64,000 nt of DNA, taken from Armigeres subalbatus (lineage: Eukaryota > Arthropoda > Insecta > Diptera > Culicidae). The translations under genes were made by a program, and so were the position numbers. The notes beneath the pieces are model-generated. The model was not told the origin of the DNA, searched no databases, and worked only from the letters and a program-made list of their open reading frames with translations. The number at the start of each line of letters is the position of its first letter. Positions within the stretch are counted from its first letter, which is position 1. The stretch lies in assembly GCF_024139115.2 (NCBI RefSeq), contig NC_085139.1:5241533-5305532 (forward strand). The letters are read 5' to 3'. Below are positions 44,778 through 57,156 of the stretch, piece by piece.

Positions 44778-46185
44778 TTAGCTGCGCAATCGCACTCGTA
44801 ACAGATACTGGAATGACCTCCGGGTTGGGCTGGGAGGCTTGGAAGTTTGGATGTGTTGGATGCTGTCCATAGGTCGGATTGTTCCACTTGAAGCCTGGTG
44901 AAATTGCTCCGAGGGGAGCAGATGAGGCGAACGACCGCGTTGTCGACTGCGTTGCTGATCCTGAGCCGGGGTGGGTCTCAGCGTTGGTGGTGGAAGGCCG
45001 GGGAACGAATCGAGGTCGATGAGGTTCTCCTTCTTCTTTTTCTTCTGTTGGTTCGGTTGGTTCCGTGATGAGGCTAGCATTCAGATCCTACGGTATTCCT
45101 CTGGCTTGGGGCAGCGCTTGTCTGTCGACATGTGGTTTCCGACGCAGTTGGCGCACTTGTACTTGCAAGCACCCTCGATGAAGCAGTGTTCCGTCCAATG
45201 TCCCAGAGAACAGAAGTTGCACCTCGGCTTCATGTTGCAGTTGCGAGTGCCGTGGCCGAAGTTGAGGCACCGCATGCATTGCGTTACGCTTTTGTTATGG
45301 CCCTTGTACGCTTCCCATCAGACGATTGTTTGGTCGATTGAGCGAACAGCATTCAAGGCACCGAGCGTGATGCTGCCTTTGGTAAAGTGTACCAGATACA
45401 GAAAGTCCCTGTATTTTACACTTCGGTTCCGTCTGGTGATAGGAACTACCGCCAGCGGTTTCAGGTTGTAGTCATCCTTCAGTTTGTTCAGGATGTCCGC
45501 CGCTTCGATTGTCGGCAAGCCATGGATCACCGCCTTGAACGGCTTCTCAGACGCCATGTCATGCGTGTAGAATTCTGCACCAGCTTTGGTCAGGTCTTCG
45601 TCTTGCCGTAGTCCTTCTCCGAAGCAATTCGCGAAGTCGAAGCAAATTCTGCTCTTCCCTCCTATGGGAAATCCCATTGCTATCTGTCAGAGTTTGAGTG
45701 AAACATGGCCGCCATCTCCTCCTCTCTGTTGCTCTACTGTAAAACCCATAAAGAACTGTCATTGTTTGTGTGAAGAATTTTGCTTCGACTTCGCGAATGC
45801 TGAGCTTGATGCCCATACTGGTGAGCTGGTATCCGGCGGTAACGCCGATGGCCTTCATCGTTTTCTTCAGCTTTACGTGTGGAATTGCTTGAACTACCAA
45901 CGGAGGTAGTTTCGCCTTCGCCGAGAGCGAATTTGCCGGCTGGTCGTCGTTGTGGCGCTGAGTGGCGCCCTTCCTGCGGCAGGGGACCTGTGTCTTCGGT
46001 GTGGCCGAAGTTTTCATCGACGATTGGTCGTCCTCATCGTTGATGCCATTGTCTTCGCTCAGCAGCGCAAACATGTTCGTTTGTTTAGGGCGACTTCGGA
46101 TGCCGACGTAATCAGTACCGCCGCCGGTATGTTTCTGCTTCTCCTTCTTTTTCGCCGGACTATTCGAAGAGAGGACCTGGGGTGG
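44778..46185 (-). pseudogene. Jockey-type ORF1 (gag-like)
   Basis: Minus strand. N-terminal part 46185-45800 (MPPQVLSSNSPAKKKEK, KAIGVTAGYQLTSMGIKLS), then after MITE-A 45620-45318 (FYTHDMASEKPFKAVIHGLP). Zinc knuckles at 45275-45081 (CLNFGHGTRNC, CNFCSLGHWTEHC, CANCVGNHMSTDKRC). The end is at 45080-44778. Blocks alternate between frames. Same family type as the ORF1 at 455-2619. ORF1 of Jockey elements binds the element RNA. Confidence 0.83.
45627..45798. mobile_element. MITE-A, complete copy
   Basis: 172 bp with perfect inverted ends ATTCGCGAAGTCGAAGCAAA / TTTGCTTCGACTTCGCGAAT. Inserted in ORF1 of the same Jockey LINE that carries the split copy 30334-41941. Target duplication not resolved (GC-rich flanks GCA/GCT). 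Confidence 0.93.
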
Positions 46186-47620
46186 CATTGTGCATCTCGA
46201 TTCGAACGTAATTCTATCGAGTCGAACGTGTTTGGCATTACGGTTTTCGATTCGATCTCGAAAACGACTCATCGTTCGAGTTTGCTCGAGGAGGTACAAG
46301 AATAACGAGTTGTTTTGGCATTATGGAAACTCGACAGCACACTGAAAAACGACTCAAGTCGAACGAAAAACACTCGTCACCTTTATAGCTTTCGAATGTT
46401 GTTCAACTATTCTTGCTAAAAGTTTTTAATTATATTTGTTATTATTTCTCTACGGGAAGAGAATAAATGTTTTATTATTGTCTCTTGAGGAAAAGAATGT
46501 CATTAGTATACCTACTTTTATAGTTTCCAGACAAGATGCAATCTCTAATTATCCCGAAATCCGCGTAAAAACGACTTCAACTAAAATCGTTTTTTTTTAG
46601 TTTTCACGTATTTCTTGACGATTTCAATAAATCGCGTGGAAAATCTATGAGGAAAATATGCGTAAAAACGTGTATATTCCAAAATCTACGTAAAAATAGA
46701 TGAGTTAAACAAAAAAACGCGCATGAGATGACCCAAGTGCATTTAACTAAAACACATGGAAACATCAAAGTAATTTATTATCGAATCCTTCTTTAGCTTT
46801 AAATTATTTAGCTCAAAATTGGATCTGTGGCATAAACTCGAATAAACATAAAACTTAAAATTTGTGTCGTAACAATATCTCAATTTACAAAACATATCGT
46901 ATCGGCATAATGTTTTAATCGGTTGCAATTGCTCAACAAATAATATTGCTTTTAAAGTCATTGAGCACAATTTGCTTGTTTATAAATTACTGCACTAATA
47001 GAAATCAACACATTTTTATTGGCAAAAATCTAAAGTAATTTACAAATAAATTTTATGTGTCCGTTAATAACCACCCGCTTTAGGATAATCCACATGAAGG
47101 TTATTAGTTAATAACGGTTATGTGTATTTCCACATACATGCTATGCGAATTCACATAGCCATTATGTGGGAAATGCTATAGTCAAAATTTATTTGTGCCA
47201 CACATAATGGATATGATTGGATTTTTTTGTCTTTATTAAGGAGACTTTCAGCACGAGGCTGGCTCGTCTCCGTGATTGGATTTTTGTCAGTGTGCCAATT
47301 CATGCCCTGAAGGATGCCTTTCTAACAGGCAACATGCTACACGTGGATGAAATTACTCTTATTCTCTTTGTTTACTCACATTCGCCATGCGCTGAAGGTT
47401 GTCTCTCCAGCGGGCGGCATACTAAACACGGAGACAGCTATCTCTTATTCTCTCTGTTTACATTTAGTTTGACAGAACATACTCGATGGAACTAGTACAG
47501 CACCATTCGAAATCTTGTACTGCGACTGAATGAAGTCGAACGAAATACATAATGCCGCAATTTTTTCGAAACGAATTCAAAAACTTACGAATCGAGTGAT
47601 TCGAATCGAGATGCGCAATG
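46186..47620. mobile_element. 1.4-kb TIR element upstream of the Jockey ORF1
   Basis: Ends CATTGTGCATCTCGATTCGA and its near complement at 47601-47620; similarity continues outward for a few bases (GGGGTG), so the edges are uncertain by about 10 bp. The interior is AT-rich, with repeated GTCGAACG motifs and no coding frame. Confidence 0.65.
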
Positions 47621-47754
47621 TCACCCCTGGTGGTCTCTCTTCCCCATCGCGCTCACACTCGCGTTCAACTTTACTTCGCGCGTTCGAAATTCAACTGCGT
47701 GTTCACTCTTCGACAGCTTATACTGGAATGAGGAGATTTCCGTTGCATCTTTGA

Positions 47755-49172
47755 ACCTTTCTACAACTCGGTGGAAACAGCTTGCAACATCATTAGCGTG
47801 ACGTCCTGCAGTTGATTCGTCCCATAAGCAATAAGTAATAACGGGTAATGTTTTTGCATATTTTCCAACCGGAGCAAAAGTCTCATTATATGCTAGTAAA
47901 CGCTGAGAAAAAACTATGCTTTTGTAACCATCAATCCTTGGTAGTTGGAAAACCTAGAGAGATTTTCGAAATCTTCAGCATTTTATTGTTATATTACTAA
48001 TCGTTTACTGACCTTTTGTAAGTTGACAGCCAACACAATGCAATCAGGTTTCACTTCATAGCCATCCTTACGATAAGCTTCTCTTGTATCGTCTTTTAAA
48101 CACAAATGATCCGCATATTTGCGACAGACAAAACACGATTCAGTTTCATCAGATGAAGGTGATCAGTTTTATGTTAGATAGAGGAAGTGCACAACTCGCT
48201 TTTTTTATGTCCCAGTTTTACAATAGAAATATTCAACGTGGCAGGTGATTCAAACGTGGCAGTAAAACTGATAACTGACTTTTGGGACATGGTTATCCTT
48301 CATATAGTGGTCATACATGGACTTTTGCGTCAAATCCGATGGCAAATAGAGACTGTTGGGAGCGTGCTCTCGTCTCTGTAGTGCGGAATCGATGGGCCAA
48401 ACGAATTGATGTGTGCCTTCACAGCATCTCTCTGGGTCGTATCACGCTTATGTTTGCCTCTCTTTGACAATCTACTGAATCCTTTAGCATTTCCATCTAC
48501 GGAACGGTAAACTAAATTTCTGGAAAGTAATTATATTTTCAGAATATAGTAAAATAATGAAATCATTCCTTTTTTACGCGCAATTCTCATTGTAGCCGAT
48601 CGTGTTCATGTAGAATTTCCGGCAAACTTCCAAACGTTCTGTATTACTAGCTATCAGATGAAACGAATAGCTTTTACGCTTTTTTGGTTCTTCCAGCATG
48701 AAACGATTTTTGATACGCTTTTTTAAAGGAACTATCTGCACTGTTTCTCTAACTAAAGAATATTTGCTGCTCTACGATGTTCATATCCCAGAAACGATCA
48801 TGAATTACCGCTCTATCGTCCTTCCCAATTTTTTCGGCACATTTTTTCCGACACTTGCAGTCAGCTAGTTTCATCGAATGTGACGTACGCCTTTTCTTAG
48901 CCTCTTTTTGAATTTCTTTTTTCGTTCGCTTCTGAACTGGTAAAACCGGAGAAATTTCTTCATTGAAAAAACTTCTGATCCGACGGGATGGCAAAATCCA
49001 AGGACCTCTTTAAAGAATCCTGAGTTAGACGATTGGGGGTTTTCTGGCAGGTAGAAGAAAGACCTGTTGTTCGGTTGAGTGTTGAAACTAAAAGGAGCTT
49101 TGCTCCGTATTTATTCGGAGAGCTGTGTCTGACAGCAGTGTTGCGCGCAGCGCTGTCTGTTGATTCAGACAC
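47755..49172 (-). pseudogene. Transposon-like gene (ETFAP/DLQKVI family), second copy
   Basis: Minus strand. 49172-48750 has the N-terminal CKCRKKCAEKIGKDDRAVIHD block; 48760-48570 has YSFHLIASNTERLEVCRKFY; 48240-48000 has NISIVKLGHKKSELC and LSTYKR with stops; 47940-47755 has GYKSIVFSQRLLAYNETFAP, GKYAKTLPVITYCLWDES and AGRHANDVASCFHRVVERF. This is the same protein as at 18011-21470 but an independent copy with better N-terminal exons. A non-coding insertion lies at about 48240-48560. Dead (stops, insertion). Confidence 0.6.
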
Positions 49173-49465
49173 AGTAAATTAAAAATAATAAAGAATGTGT
49201 TTGCGATACACAATACTCTTCATCCGAGCTTTCATCCGATTTATACATGGCAAGATATTCCAATACCGACATTTTGTACTTGATTTAACAAACTGCGAAA
49301 TACTGGCACTCAGATCAAATGGATGTTGATAACAGTATGGAAATCGTCATGGCAATGTGACTGACTTGCGGTTGCTTTGCTAATTTATGAAGATGAGCGA
49401 TTCCAAGCAACAGCATCAAAATTTAAGAAAATTTTTAATTCATGATTTTCTATTGAGTTGAAACT

Positions 49466-52400
49466 TTGCACAGTTTTTCAATTTCATCTAAATCGTTATT
49501 TTTCGATATCAAATCTTCATATTGAGTCACGACTAACTTTTCAAAAGCATATATATGAAAATTATTAAAAAATATTTAAAAATCTTCACATCAAAAACTT
49601 TATGTTCTATTTTTTTTATTTTTTCAGCAAATTTAGACAACTAAATGGTGATTCTTAAGAAAATGTGCATAGTAAAAAAAATTTTTTGCCTTTAAAAATA
49701 TCATTTTTGTCACAAAACTCAAATATCTCAAAACCCTATCTTTTTCGAACGTAATTTTTTAGGAAAACGGTCCATTATATTAGCTATCTACCATAAAAAT
49801 TTGGTGATGGTAAACTAATAAACAAAAAGTTATGACATTTCAAACATTTCACAATTTTCACATATAGTAAACAAAAAAATTTCCGTGTATTTTTTTTTCA
49901 AGAATCGCAGTTTGATGCTGATTTTATTGTTAAGGGCCTTGCGTGAGTTAAACAAGTTGTTTGTATGATATTCCATATTTATGTATTCATCGATATTATG
50001 TATATTATATGTATAAATATTATATGTATAAATAAATAAAATGAATTAATATTATCCTAAGTATTAAATTAAATGTGGCAGTTACACAATGTTGTTATAG
50101 AAACTCTAAGAGTTTTGGGTTTGAATTTTGGTATGGGTTATGATATCATGAAAACAGTTTATTATTACTTATTTTTATTTATTGTTATTCAAATTTTTAA
50201 AATATCGAACACTTTTGAATTATTATCAGCACAGTTTGAGTATAGTTTTGCTTTAATTTTATTTTCCGACAATGGAATGAAACAGTGAAATTTTTGGGTT
50301 CCTTGGATCGTTTTCGCGTTATTAAATTGCTCGCTGAGCTCTGAAGCCTTTATTTCGTACTCTTCAGTAGTAGTAAAACAAAATGATAATTTGGTTAAAT
50401 CTTTTCTTTTCTACGATTTGCCCAATCAAAGGTTCTTTCGCAGTTTTAATTGGATGCTCACGTTCTTTGGCTGAACTTGCTCTTGTGGCCATGCGCTTTA
50501 TTGTTCCTCCAATAGCATCACAAGGACCTTTGCCATGTGATGTAGCAAAAAATGCCATTCTGCATCAATTCCATACATTGATTTAAATTGACATAGGCTC
50601 GAAAAATTCTTACGATTTTTGTACTGCGACGCTGCTCCATCAGACATGAAATATATCTTTTGACTTCTTTATGCTTATCAATGCGTAAAAAGTTTATCAT
50701 TTTTCAATGAACAAGTTTACGGATACTGAATCGTGTCTTAAATCTTCGGAAATTATAATAAAACTTAAGTGTTCAATTTGCGTACTTCCATTAAAATAAA
50801 TAACGAATGGATGAATTGTAGCTTGTTGTACGTTCCAGTGATGGGACTGCACTTCATCTTGCAATACAAAGCTGTAATTTTCAGAAAAATCACAAATGAC
50901 TAAAATTCACCATTTTGTAATGTATTTTTCGTATTTTTTAAAAAGCTGGATTGTTCTGTTTTAATGAAATCGTGAGGATTAAACTTTCTAATTTCAAGCA
51001 AAATATGACACAAACTCATCTACAGGTTTTACAATAGTTTCTATGTCACACCTATCCGTGGTCACCCATTGCTCAAATGATAACTGATCAATATATTTTC
51101 TTCAAACTCAGCGAATAAAGTATTTTCCAATGATGAAGAATCTGGACAATCCGAACAAGATCGTAGATAGCAATTTGATGTTGTATTTTCACACAAAAGA
51201 CTACCAGTTAACATTTTAATATCCTTTGTTAAATTGATTCTTTTCAAACTATGTAAAATAAGATTAATATTCTCATGGGTTGTGCACACACACATTATGT
51301 GTTCCTGAATTGGAAAGAAGCTTACATTGCCTTGGCCGAAGGCTTGCAAATGAGGAAAAACCTATTTTAATATTATCGTGAATTTCCTTGAAGCGTGTGT
51401 ACGCTTCTTTCAAAGTCGTCATCATTAATCGTTTTTGGATTGCTTGACGCTTTCCATCTTTTTTTACTGATACATAATCTTTTTGACCAGGCATAGCTCG
51501 ACTTATTTCATCATCTTCAAAATATTGAACTACTATTTCTTTTGTCTCATCTGTTAATGCAGTACTAGACCTAGTATTTTTGGTTGAAAGACAGTTATTC
51601 TTCAATTGTTTTGCCTCTTTTACTGTATTTCTATTGGTTTTGAACTCATCAATGGCATCCTGAATAGACCACGAACTTGGCAGCATCGACAAAATCAATA
51701 ATTTTCTTTCCTTGTCGTGGCTGCATTCGAGAACCTTTCCTTCATATTTATAATTACCTCATCGTAGTCTGTATTTTCCACATCATCAGGTCCTAATTTG
51801 AAGAGGTTTCTTCGTACAGCTTCGTTTATTTCACGGTATTTTTCTCCGGATAATAAACGTAGTCCATCTTACTCCATTTAACCGGAGTCACTTTTATCCC
51901 AGCTATGCCCTCGTTAAAGCGTTCGATGTTGACCTTTTGGATACACTCATCTTCCGATTGATTTGTTGAAACAGATTTCGCTGATGGTACGGTGGCAAGG
52001 CTCTCAGCACTTAATACTTCTGGTAATTCCTCAGTTGTTGTCGATACATCTGGCAATTCCTCAGTTGCTGTCGTTTTCGAACTTCCTGCGCTCTGCTCAA
52101 CCGATGATATACAGATTGCTCTTTTGTCAACGTTTAGACGGCAGGACGTGCAAATGCGTAAATTTGTATTCAATGTGGACATTGGAGCATAACCAGTCGC
52201 TTTCAGTTTATCTATGGTGCTTTCGGTGAGATTTCGTAACTCTTTTGAACACTTTTTCCATCAAACGGCCTACAACAGTTGAGAAAGCGGCTACTCATGT
52301 TGTTCGTAATATTTCAATAAACAAAATCACTTTTAAGTTTTTACTGACTAGTTTGGTGTCATTTGCTTGACTGAAGAAAAAAATTACTATAAGATCTTTA

Positions 52401-53320
52401 ACAACCTTAGTAGTAGTAATTTTTTGCTTTTTCGTGAAGCATTGTCATGGTATGTACCTATCATGCATTTGTTGTTGTTGAAGATACCCGTTTCCTCCCG
52501 ATCATAAAGTCTATTCTCTAAGAGGTATATTTTTGCAGGTAAACTATAGACGTACACGTGTATATAAATCTTTGATTTTGCAGCTTTTGTCTTAAAAATA
52601 ACATTTCTGATATGTTTCTATCAACGTTATTATCAACAGGTTTCAACACTATTAAAAGAATTTTTCGCCAGTCACGTGCAATGAAAATTATGACACTATC
52701 AATACTTTTGATCACAACACTGGATCGTGTCTAAGTTTCTTATAGATGCTATGAATAATTAAATCAAAATATCATGGTTAAGACGCTCTAAAATAATTAA
52801 TTATCAAAATATCATGAAAACAACTTGTTTAAATCACGTCCCTTAACAATAAAATCTGCATCAAACTGCAATTCTCGAAATAACTTACACAGAAAAATTT
52901 TTTTTTACTAAATGTGAAAATTGTGAAATGTTTGAAATGTCATAACTTTTTGTTTATTAGTTTACCATCACCAAATTTTTATGGTAGATAGCTAATATAA
53001 TGGACCGTTTTCCTAAAAAATTACGTTCGAAAAAAGATAGGGTTTTGAGATATTTGAGTTTTGTGACAAAATGATATTTTTAAAGGCAAAAACATTTTTT
53101 TACTGTGCACATTTTCTTAAGAATCACCATTTAGTTGTCTAACTTTGCTGAAAAAATCATAACAATCGAACATTCCGTTTTTGCTGTGCAGCTTTTTAAA
53201 TATTTTTGAACCATTTTCACATACACCCTTTTGAAAAGTTAGTCGTGACTCAATATGAAGATTTGATATCGAAAAATGACGATTTAGATGATATTGAAAA
53301 ACTGTGCAGAGTTTCAAATA
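49466..53320 (-). mobile_element. DNA transposon with about 490-bp inverted ends
   Basis: 49466-49945 is an imperfect inverted repeat of 52840-53320: shared blocks include TCGATATCAAATCTTCATAT, CAACTAAATGGTGATTCTTA, AACGGTCCATTATATTAGCT and ACAAAAAGTTATGACATTTC (or complements). The outer edges are approximate, and no target duplication was found. The transposase-like remnant lies between the arms on the minus strand. Confidence 0.8.
50364..52182 (-). pseudogene. Transposase-like gene (SDGA/ATSHGKGPCD family)
   Basis: Minus-strand remnants inside the long-TIR element: 52182-51826 (Cys-containing N-terminus), 51698-51273 with GQKDYVSVKKDGKR and FASLRPRQC, then HNVC-x-H and CSDCPDSS. Near 50640 MSDGAASQYKNRKNF appears, and after a frameshift FFATSHGKGPCDAIGGTIKR. 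I recall this motif set from multi-copy proteins in insects and cnidarians. SDGA may supply a catalytic Asp (inference). At least one frameshift and several stops. Its position between inverted arms supports a transposase role. Confidence 0.6.
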
Positions 53321-53629
53321 TTTTCGAAATGGTCGCTCAGGATCGACTGACATGCCCCCGTGGAATGCCTCAGATTGTAATTGCAAGTCAGTCATATTGA
53401 GTTTTTCAATGCGGCTAGGTAGGAATAAGTTCTTACTTCATAAAGACTCATTGAACATACATGTTTTCAATGTGTTAGGGCAGTAATTTGGGAAGAAATT
53501 CATTTAAACACAGTAATAAATGAAAAACAATGAAAAATCTTTGCGAGCCGTTTTCTCATTTGCATTTTTTCTCAGATGTGCTCGACTTGCGGTTAGCGGC
53601 AGTATAAGTTCATCACGTAAAAATATAAA

Positions 53630-53786
53630 TCTCGCCTAACTTTTCAAAAAGACCTAAGTAACATTTTTTTCATGAATCAATTTGAATAGCGCAATCAACA
53701 GAACAACATGAAAGCTTTTGATTGCAGTACTCAAATTAATTCATGAAAAAAATGTTACTAAGGTCCTTTTGAAAAGTTAAGCGAGA
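53630..53786. mobile_element. Hairpin MITE (TCTCGCCTAACTTTTCAAAA), copy 1
   Basis: 157-bp almost complete palindrome: TCTCGCCTAACTTTTCAAAA ... and its complement at 53767-53786, with arms also sharing ACATTTTTTTCATGAAT. Related copies: 59819-60562 and 62138-62292. Confidence 0.85.
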
Positions 53787-54147
53787 AATGTTTTGCGCTC
53801 AAGACCAAATCACCTGCTTTTTCTCATGAGTCATGACAGTGCATACGGTGGGTACGAATTTTATTAACTCTGCTCAAGGGGAGGCTACTGGTGCTGATTG
53901 CATTCGGCAACGGCTGGCATAATCCTCACACTTTGTTTTTGTATTGTAACTCCACTTCCATCGCTTGTGAAACTCGGCAAATGGGCTAACTTCTCTGTGA
54001 ACTTCAAGTTCATTCATTTTTAAATATGGTACATAGAAGTAAAACTTGACAAGAGATTCCAGAGAAAGGAGAAGATAAATAAGATGTAAATCACTTTCCA
54101 CTTGAGCATACGGTGGCTAGTGATTTTTGTTGTCTTTGCACTTGAAC
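53787..54147. other. Intergenic stretch, nothing identified
   Basis: No motif-bearing frame, inverted end or repeat was recognised between the hairpin MITE and the CACAGACAAACAG MITE. Confidence 0.4.
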
Positions 54148-54400
54148 CACAGACAAACAGACATAACACATTGAACATTTACTCATCAAATTCATCGTCG
54201 TGCAAACACCAACGACATCTGTTGATTTCAGTTAGTTGGGCAAATCACGAACCAGATGGCGGTAGTGAGCAAACGTCAAACTAGAGCAAATCCGATGCGC
54301 GCGCCACGCGTGATCGATTGGCCAACTAATGATTATTTGAAATGATCAGTAAATCAGTGAACGATGGAAATTTGACGAGTGTTATGTCTGTTTGTCTGTG
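54148..54400. mobile_element. 253-bp MITE with CACAGACAAACAG ends (copy 2)
   Basis: Same length as copy 1 (43194-43446), with few substitutions. Flanked by CTTGAAC / CTTAAAC, a 7-bp duplication with one mismatch. Confidence 0.92.
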
Positions 54401-55025
54401 CTTAAACCATTCATCAACAAACCCACAAAACGATCTTTCCTTCATGGTAGGCAGACTTTCTCGTTACCCCATCAAATCCTCACACCCATGCAAACTCAAA
54501 CCACCAACAAGTAGATCCTTATTCATAGTTTCTGTGTGGGTGTCACACCCACACAGTTTCGATATCTGGTTTTAATTTACGTATAGTTAGTCTAAATAAA
54601 TTGATACTTGCATCCTTGTTTGCTTAAAAACAAACGATTCGCAATAAAATAACAAAGCTTCCCAGTCCATCTCCAAGAAACACAAATATTTTATCAACGG
54701 TACTTACTTTGCATGTTTGGGAAAGCGGGAAAAGAATGACAACAGTTGGCAAGGTTGCCGATTAATGACATTCTGCAAATGTCAATGTCTAAAGTGTGCC
54801 AAAGTGTGCCACAATTTGTGAATTGATTGTTCCTTGTTATAGTGAACAGTGTTCCAATCCATGGTAAAAAAGTGAGCTGGGCACATTGAGCTCAGCGTCC
54901 CACCCCTTGACTCTGCTGTGTTTTGTGACTGTTGCAATTACCTGAGGAGCAATATGTCCAGATTCTTTTCAACATACATAATTGCATTGAAATTCAATAG
55001 TCAATAGAATCCAGGACTGCACTAG
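54401..55025. other. Intergenic stretch, nothing identified
   Basis: No coding frame, repeat or inverted end recognised. Confidence 0.4.
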
Positions 55026-55215
55026 TCACTTTTCACAATGAGAAGTATGAGATGAGGAGTGAGAAGAGAGACGTCTCACTTCTCCCTCCTTTCTCACTTA
55101 TCAGTTCTTACTGCGTAAAGTGAGAAGAGGAAAGTAGGAAGGGAGACGCCTCTCTTTTCACTAATCACTTCTAACTTCTTATTTCTCACTTTTCACAGTG
55201 ATAAGTGAGCTGTGA
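55026..55215. repeat. Degenerate TCACTTCT/AGAAGTGA simple repeat
   Basis: Alternating runs of GTGAGAAG and CTTCTCAC-type octamers on both strands, able to form local hairpins. A related stretch is at 62015-62105. Confidence 0.8.
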
Positions 55216-55221
55216 GACGTC

Positions 55222-55385
55222 AAATGACACATTCGACAAAATGACCTTTTCGACCAAAGGACCTTTTTTGGCCAAATGGCCTATTCGGTCAAATGACCTA
55301 TTTGGCCAAATGACTTATTCGGCCAAACGGCCTATTCGATCAAAAGACGTATTCGGTCAAATGACTTATTTGGCTAAAAGTGCTG
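55222..55385 (+). repeat. Minisatellite, period about 17 bp
   Basis: Nine to ten copies of a unit close to TTCGGTCAAATGACCTA, with internal palindromes such as GGCCAAATGGCC. It lies in an open frame (55205-55483) that encodes a repetitive peptide, most likely a by-product of the repeat. Confidence 0.9.
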
Positions 55386-55684
55386 CACGTGTAAACCAGT
55401 CTGTTATAGTGGTTCAAAATCGAGCGAATGTTAGACCAAGCTTGAAAAACAGCACTTTTCCGATTTTTTGTTTAATATTTTAAAAATAATTAGAGGCGTC
55501 AAAAACATGGGTTGTTTAGGGAAGATGAAATAAAGACTGAGCAAAAACTTTGAGGGGAAGGGTCAATTTTTAGAAAGTTCATAATGACAGCATTTTGCTA
55601 TCGAAAAAAAAGCTTCATGTAGATAGACGTAATAGTGCGTAATGCAAAATATAAATTATAATCGTTCTCAGGTCTAACATATTA

Positions 55685-55895
55685 AAGCCTGTCCACGTTA
55701 AATTTCGGACACCCATCATCCAACGCGATTTTTTAAAATTTTCACAAACCACTGAGAAGATCAATTTACATGACAGCTCAATCTCTCCGCTTCATGTGAT
55801 TCGTTTAGCTTGTTTTCATTCTTGTCGAAAGTGATAAAATGGCTACAAATCAATTGGACATTGTCACAGTGTCCGAAATTTAACGTGGAAGGCTT
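55685..55895. mobile_element. 211-bp MITE with AAGCCTGTCCACGTTAAATT ends
   Basis: Left AAGCCTGTCCACGTTAAATT and right complement ending GTGGAAGGCTT at 55895, pairing over about 27 bp (through TTTCGGACAC). TA duplicated at 55683-55684 and 55896-55897. Confidence 0.9.
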
Positions 55896-55961
55896 TACTC
55901 GTTAAATTTTTACCGTAAACTGTAGCCGTGCGAAGCACTAAAATCGTGATGTGAATAAGAA

Positions 55962-56455
55962 AAACCCAGATTAATCCACCTAGCAGTGATGATGCCTTTC
56001 TCGTGCATTATAAAATATATTGAAAAAATCACATTAGAAAGGTCAAAAAAGCTCTTTGGGGGAGTAGATCACATTTTTTCGATCATTTTTAATATTTTTG
56101 CCTTGCCACCATTCAAAAAAAATTGTTCTTTGAATTTTCAAGGGGGACCTTTGGGGAAAAACAATGTTTTTTCAATAATTCCGAAAAGCAATGATCGGGC
56201 CCATTTCCAATAGCAAACAATTCCCCGTCGAATGCAACTTGTTGCGAGTAAATCGGATAATTCTAAGTTCTAAAAAGTGTGCCTACAAAATTTGTACATA
56301 CACACACACATACACAAAAAAAAACAGACGTCACCTCAGTTTGTCGAGCTGAGTCGATCGGTATATAACACTATGGGTCTCCGGGCCTTCTATCAAGTTT
56401 TTTAGCAATCATATAGCCTTTCGGTACAACTTTGTTGTACGAGAAAGGAAAAAAT
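55962..56455 (+). mobile_element. CA-tract repeat family, complete short copy
   Basis: Left end AACCCAGATTAATCCACC and TGCCTTTCTCGT, one internal module fragment (GTCGAATGCAACTTGTTGCG), a short CA tract, ATAACACTATGGGTCTCCGG, and the right-end hairpin around ACAACTTTGTTGTACGAGAA. About 490 bp. It defines the structure of the family. Confidence 0.8.
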
Positions 56456-57151
56456 GCATATGTTACAAATATGCGATCGTGCGGTAGTACAATGATTAGC
56501 GATAGTAAATACAATGATTAGCGCAACGGCGCGTTTTGAAAAATACATATGGATTAAAATTCGATATGTTTCCAACTTTCCGGGAATCAGTGTTTGTAGT
56601 GTTTTTTCACCAATGTAATATTAAAGTTCAATCATACTACATAGTTGTATGTCATACATTGATTTTGCATCCCTTTGTGTAATAATTGTACAAGTACATT
56701 TGTGAAAATGAAACCAACAATTCACATAAATATTAATGAAAAAAAAAGCCGCATAATATGGAAATAAGGAGGTGTATGAAAACGAACGTTATGTTCAAAT
56801 CACCCATATGCCCAAACTACACCATCATTCCACCCAAACCAAAAAGCAGTTAGCCGTAATGACACGCCTCTTCTTTCCTTCCAAAGCATGAAACAAAATG
56901 GCAGCAAACGTAACGAGCGCACGAGAAAGCATGTACGTAGGTATGCGATTTTTATTTCCAACGACGAAACTTTTACAGCTGTGTTGAGGCGGATGAAGTC
57001 ATCGGCTTCGGGTCTCTAGCGCGTGTGTGGTGTGTGTTCGTCCATTAGTTTTCGTGTTCCACATTTGAAGCTTTGGAAAACTTTGCTTGAGAGGTTAGCA
57101 TCATCAATAAAGCACGAAAGAAGCAACACAAACATTCATGCTGTCAGTTAT
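56456..57151. other. Intergenic stretch, nothing identified
   Basis: Non-repetitive by eye, with no motif-bearing frame. GC content rises around 56920-57060. Confidence 0.4.
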
Positions 57152-57156
57152 ATACA

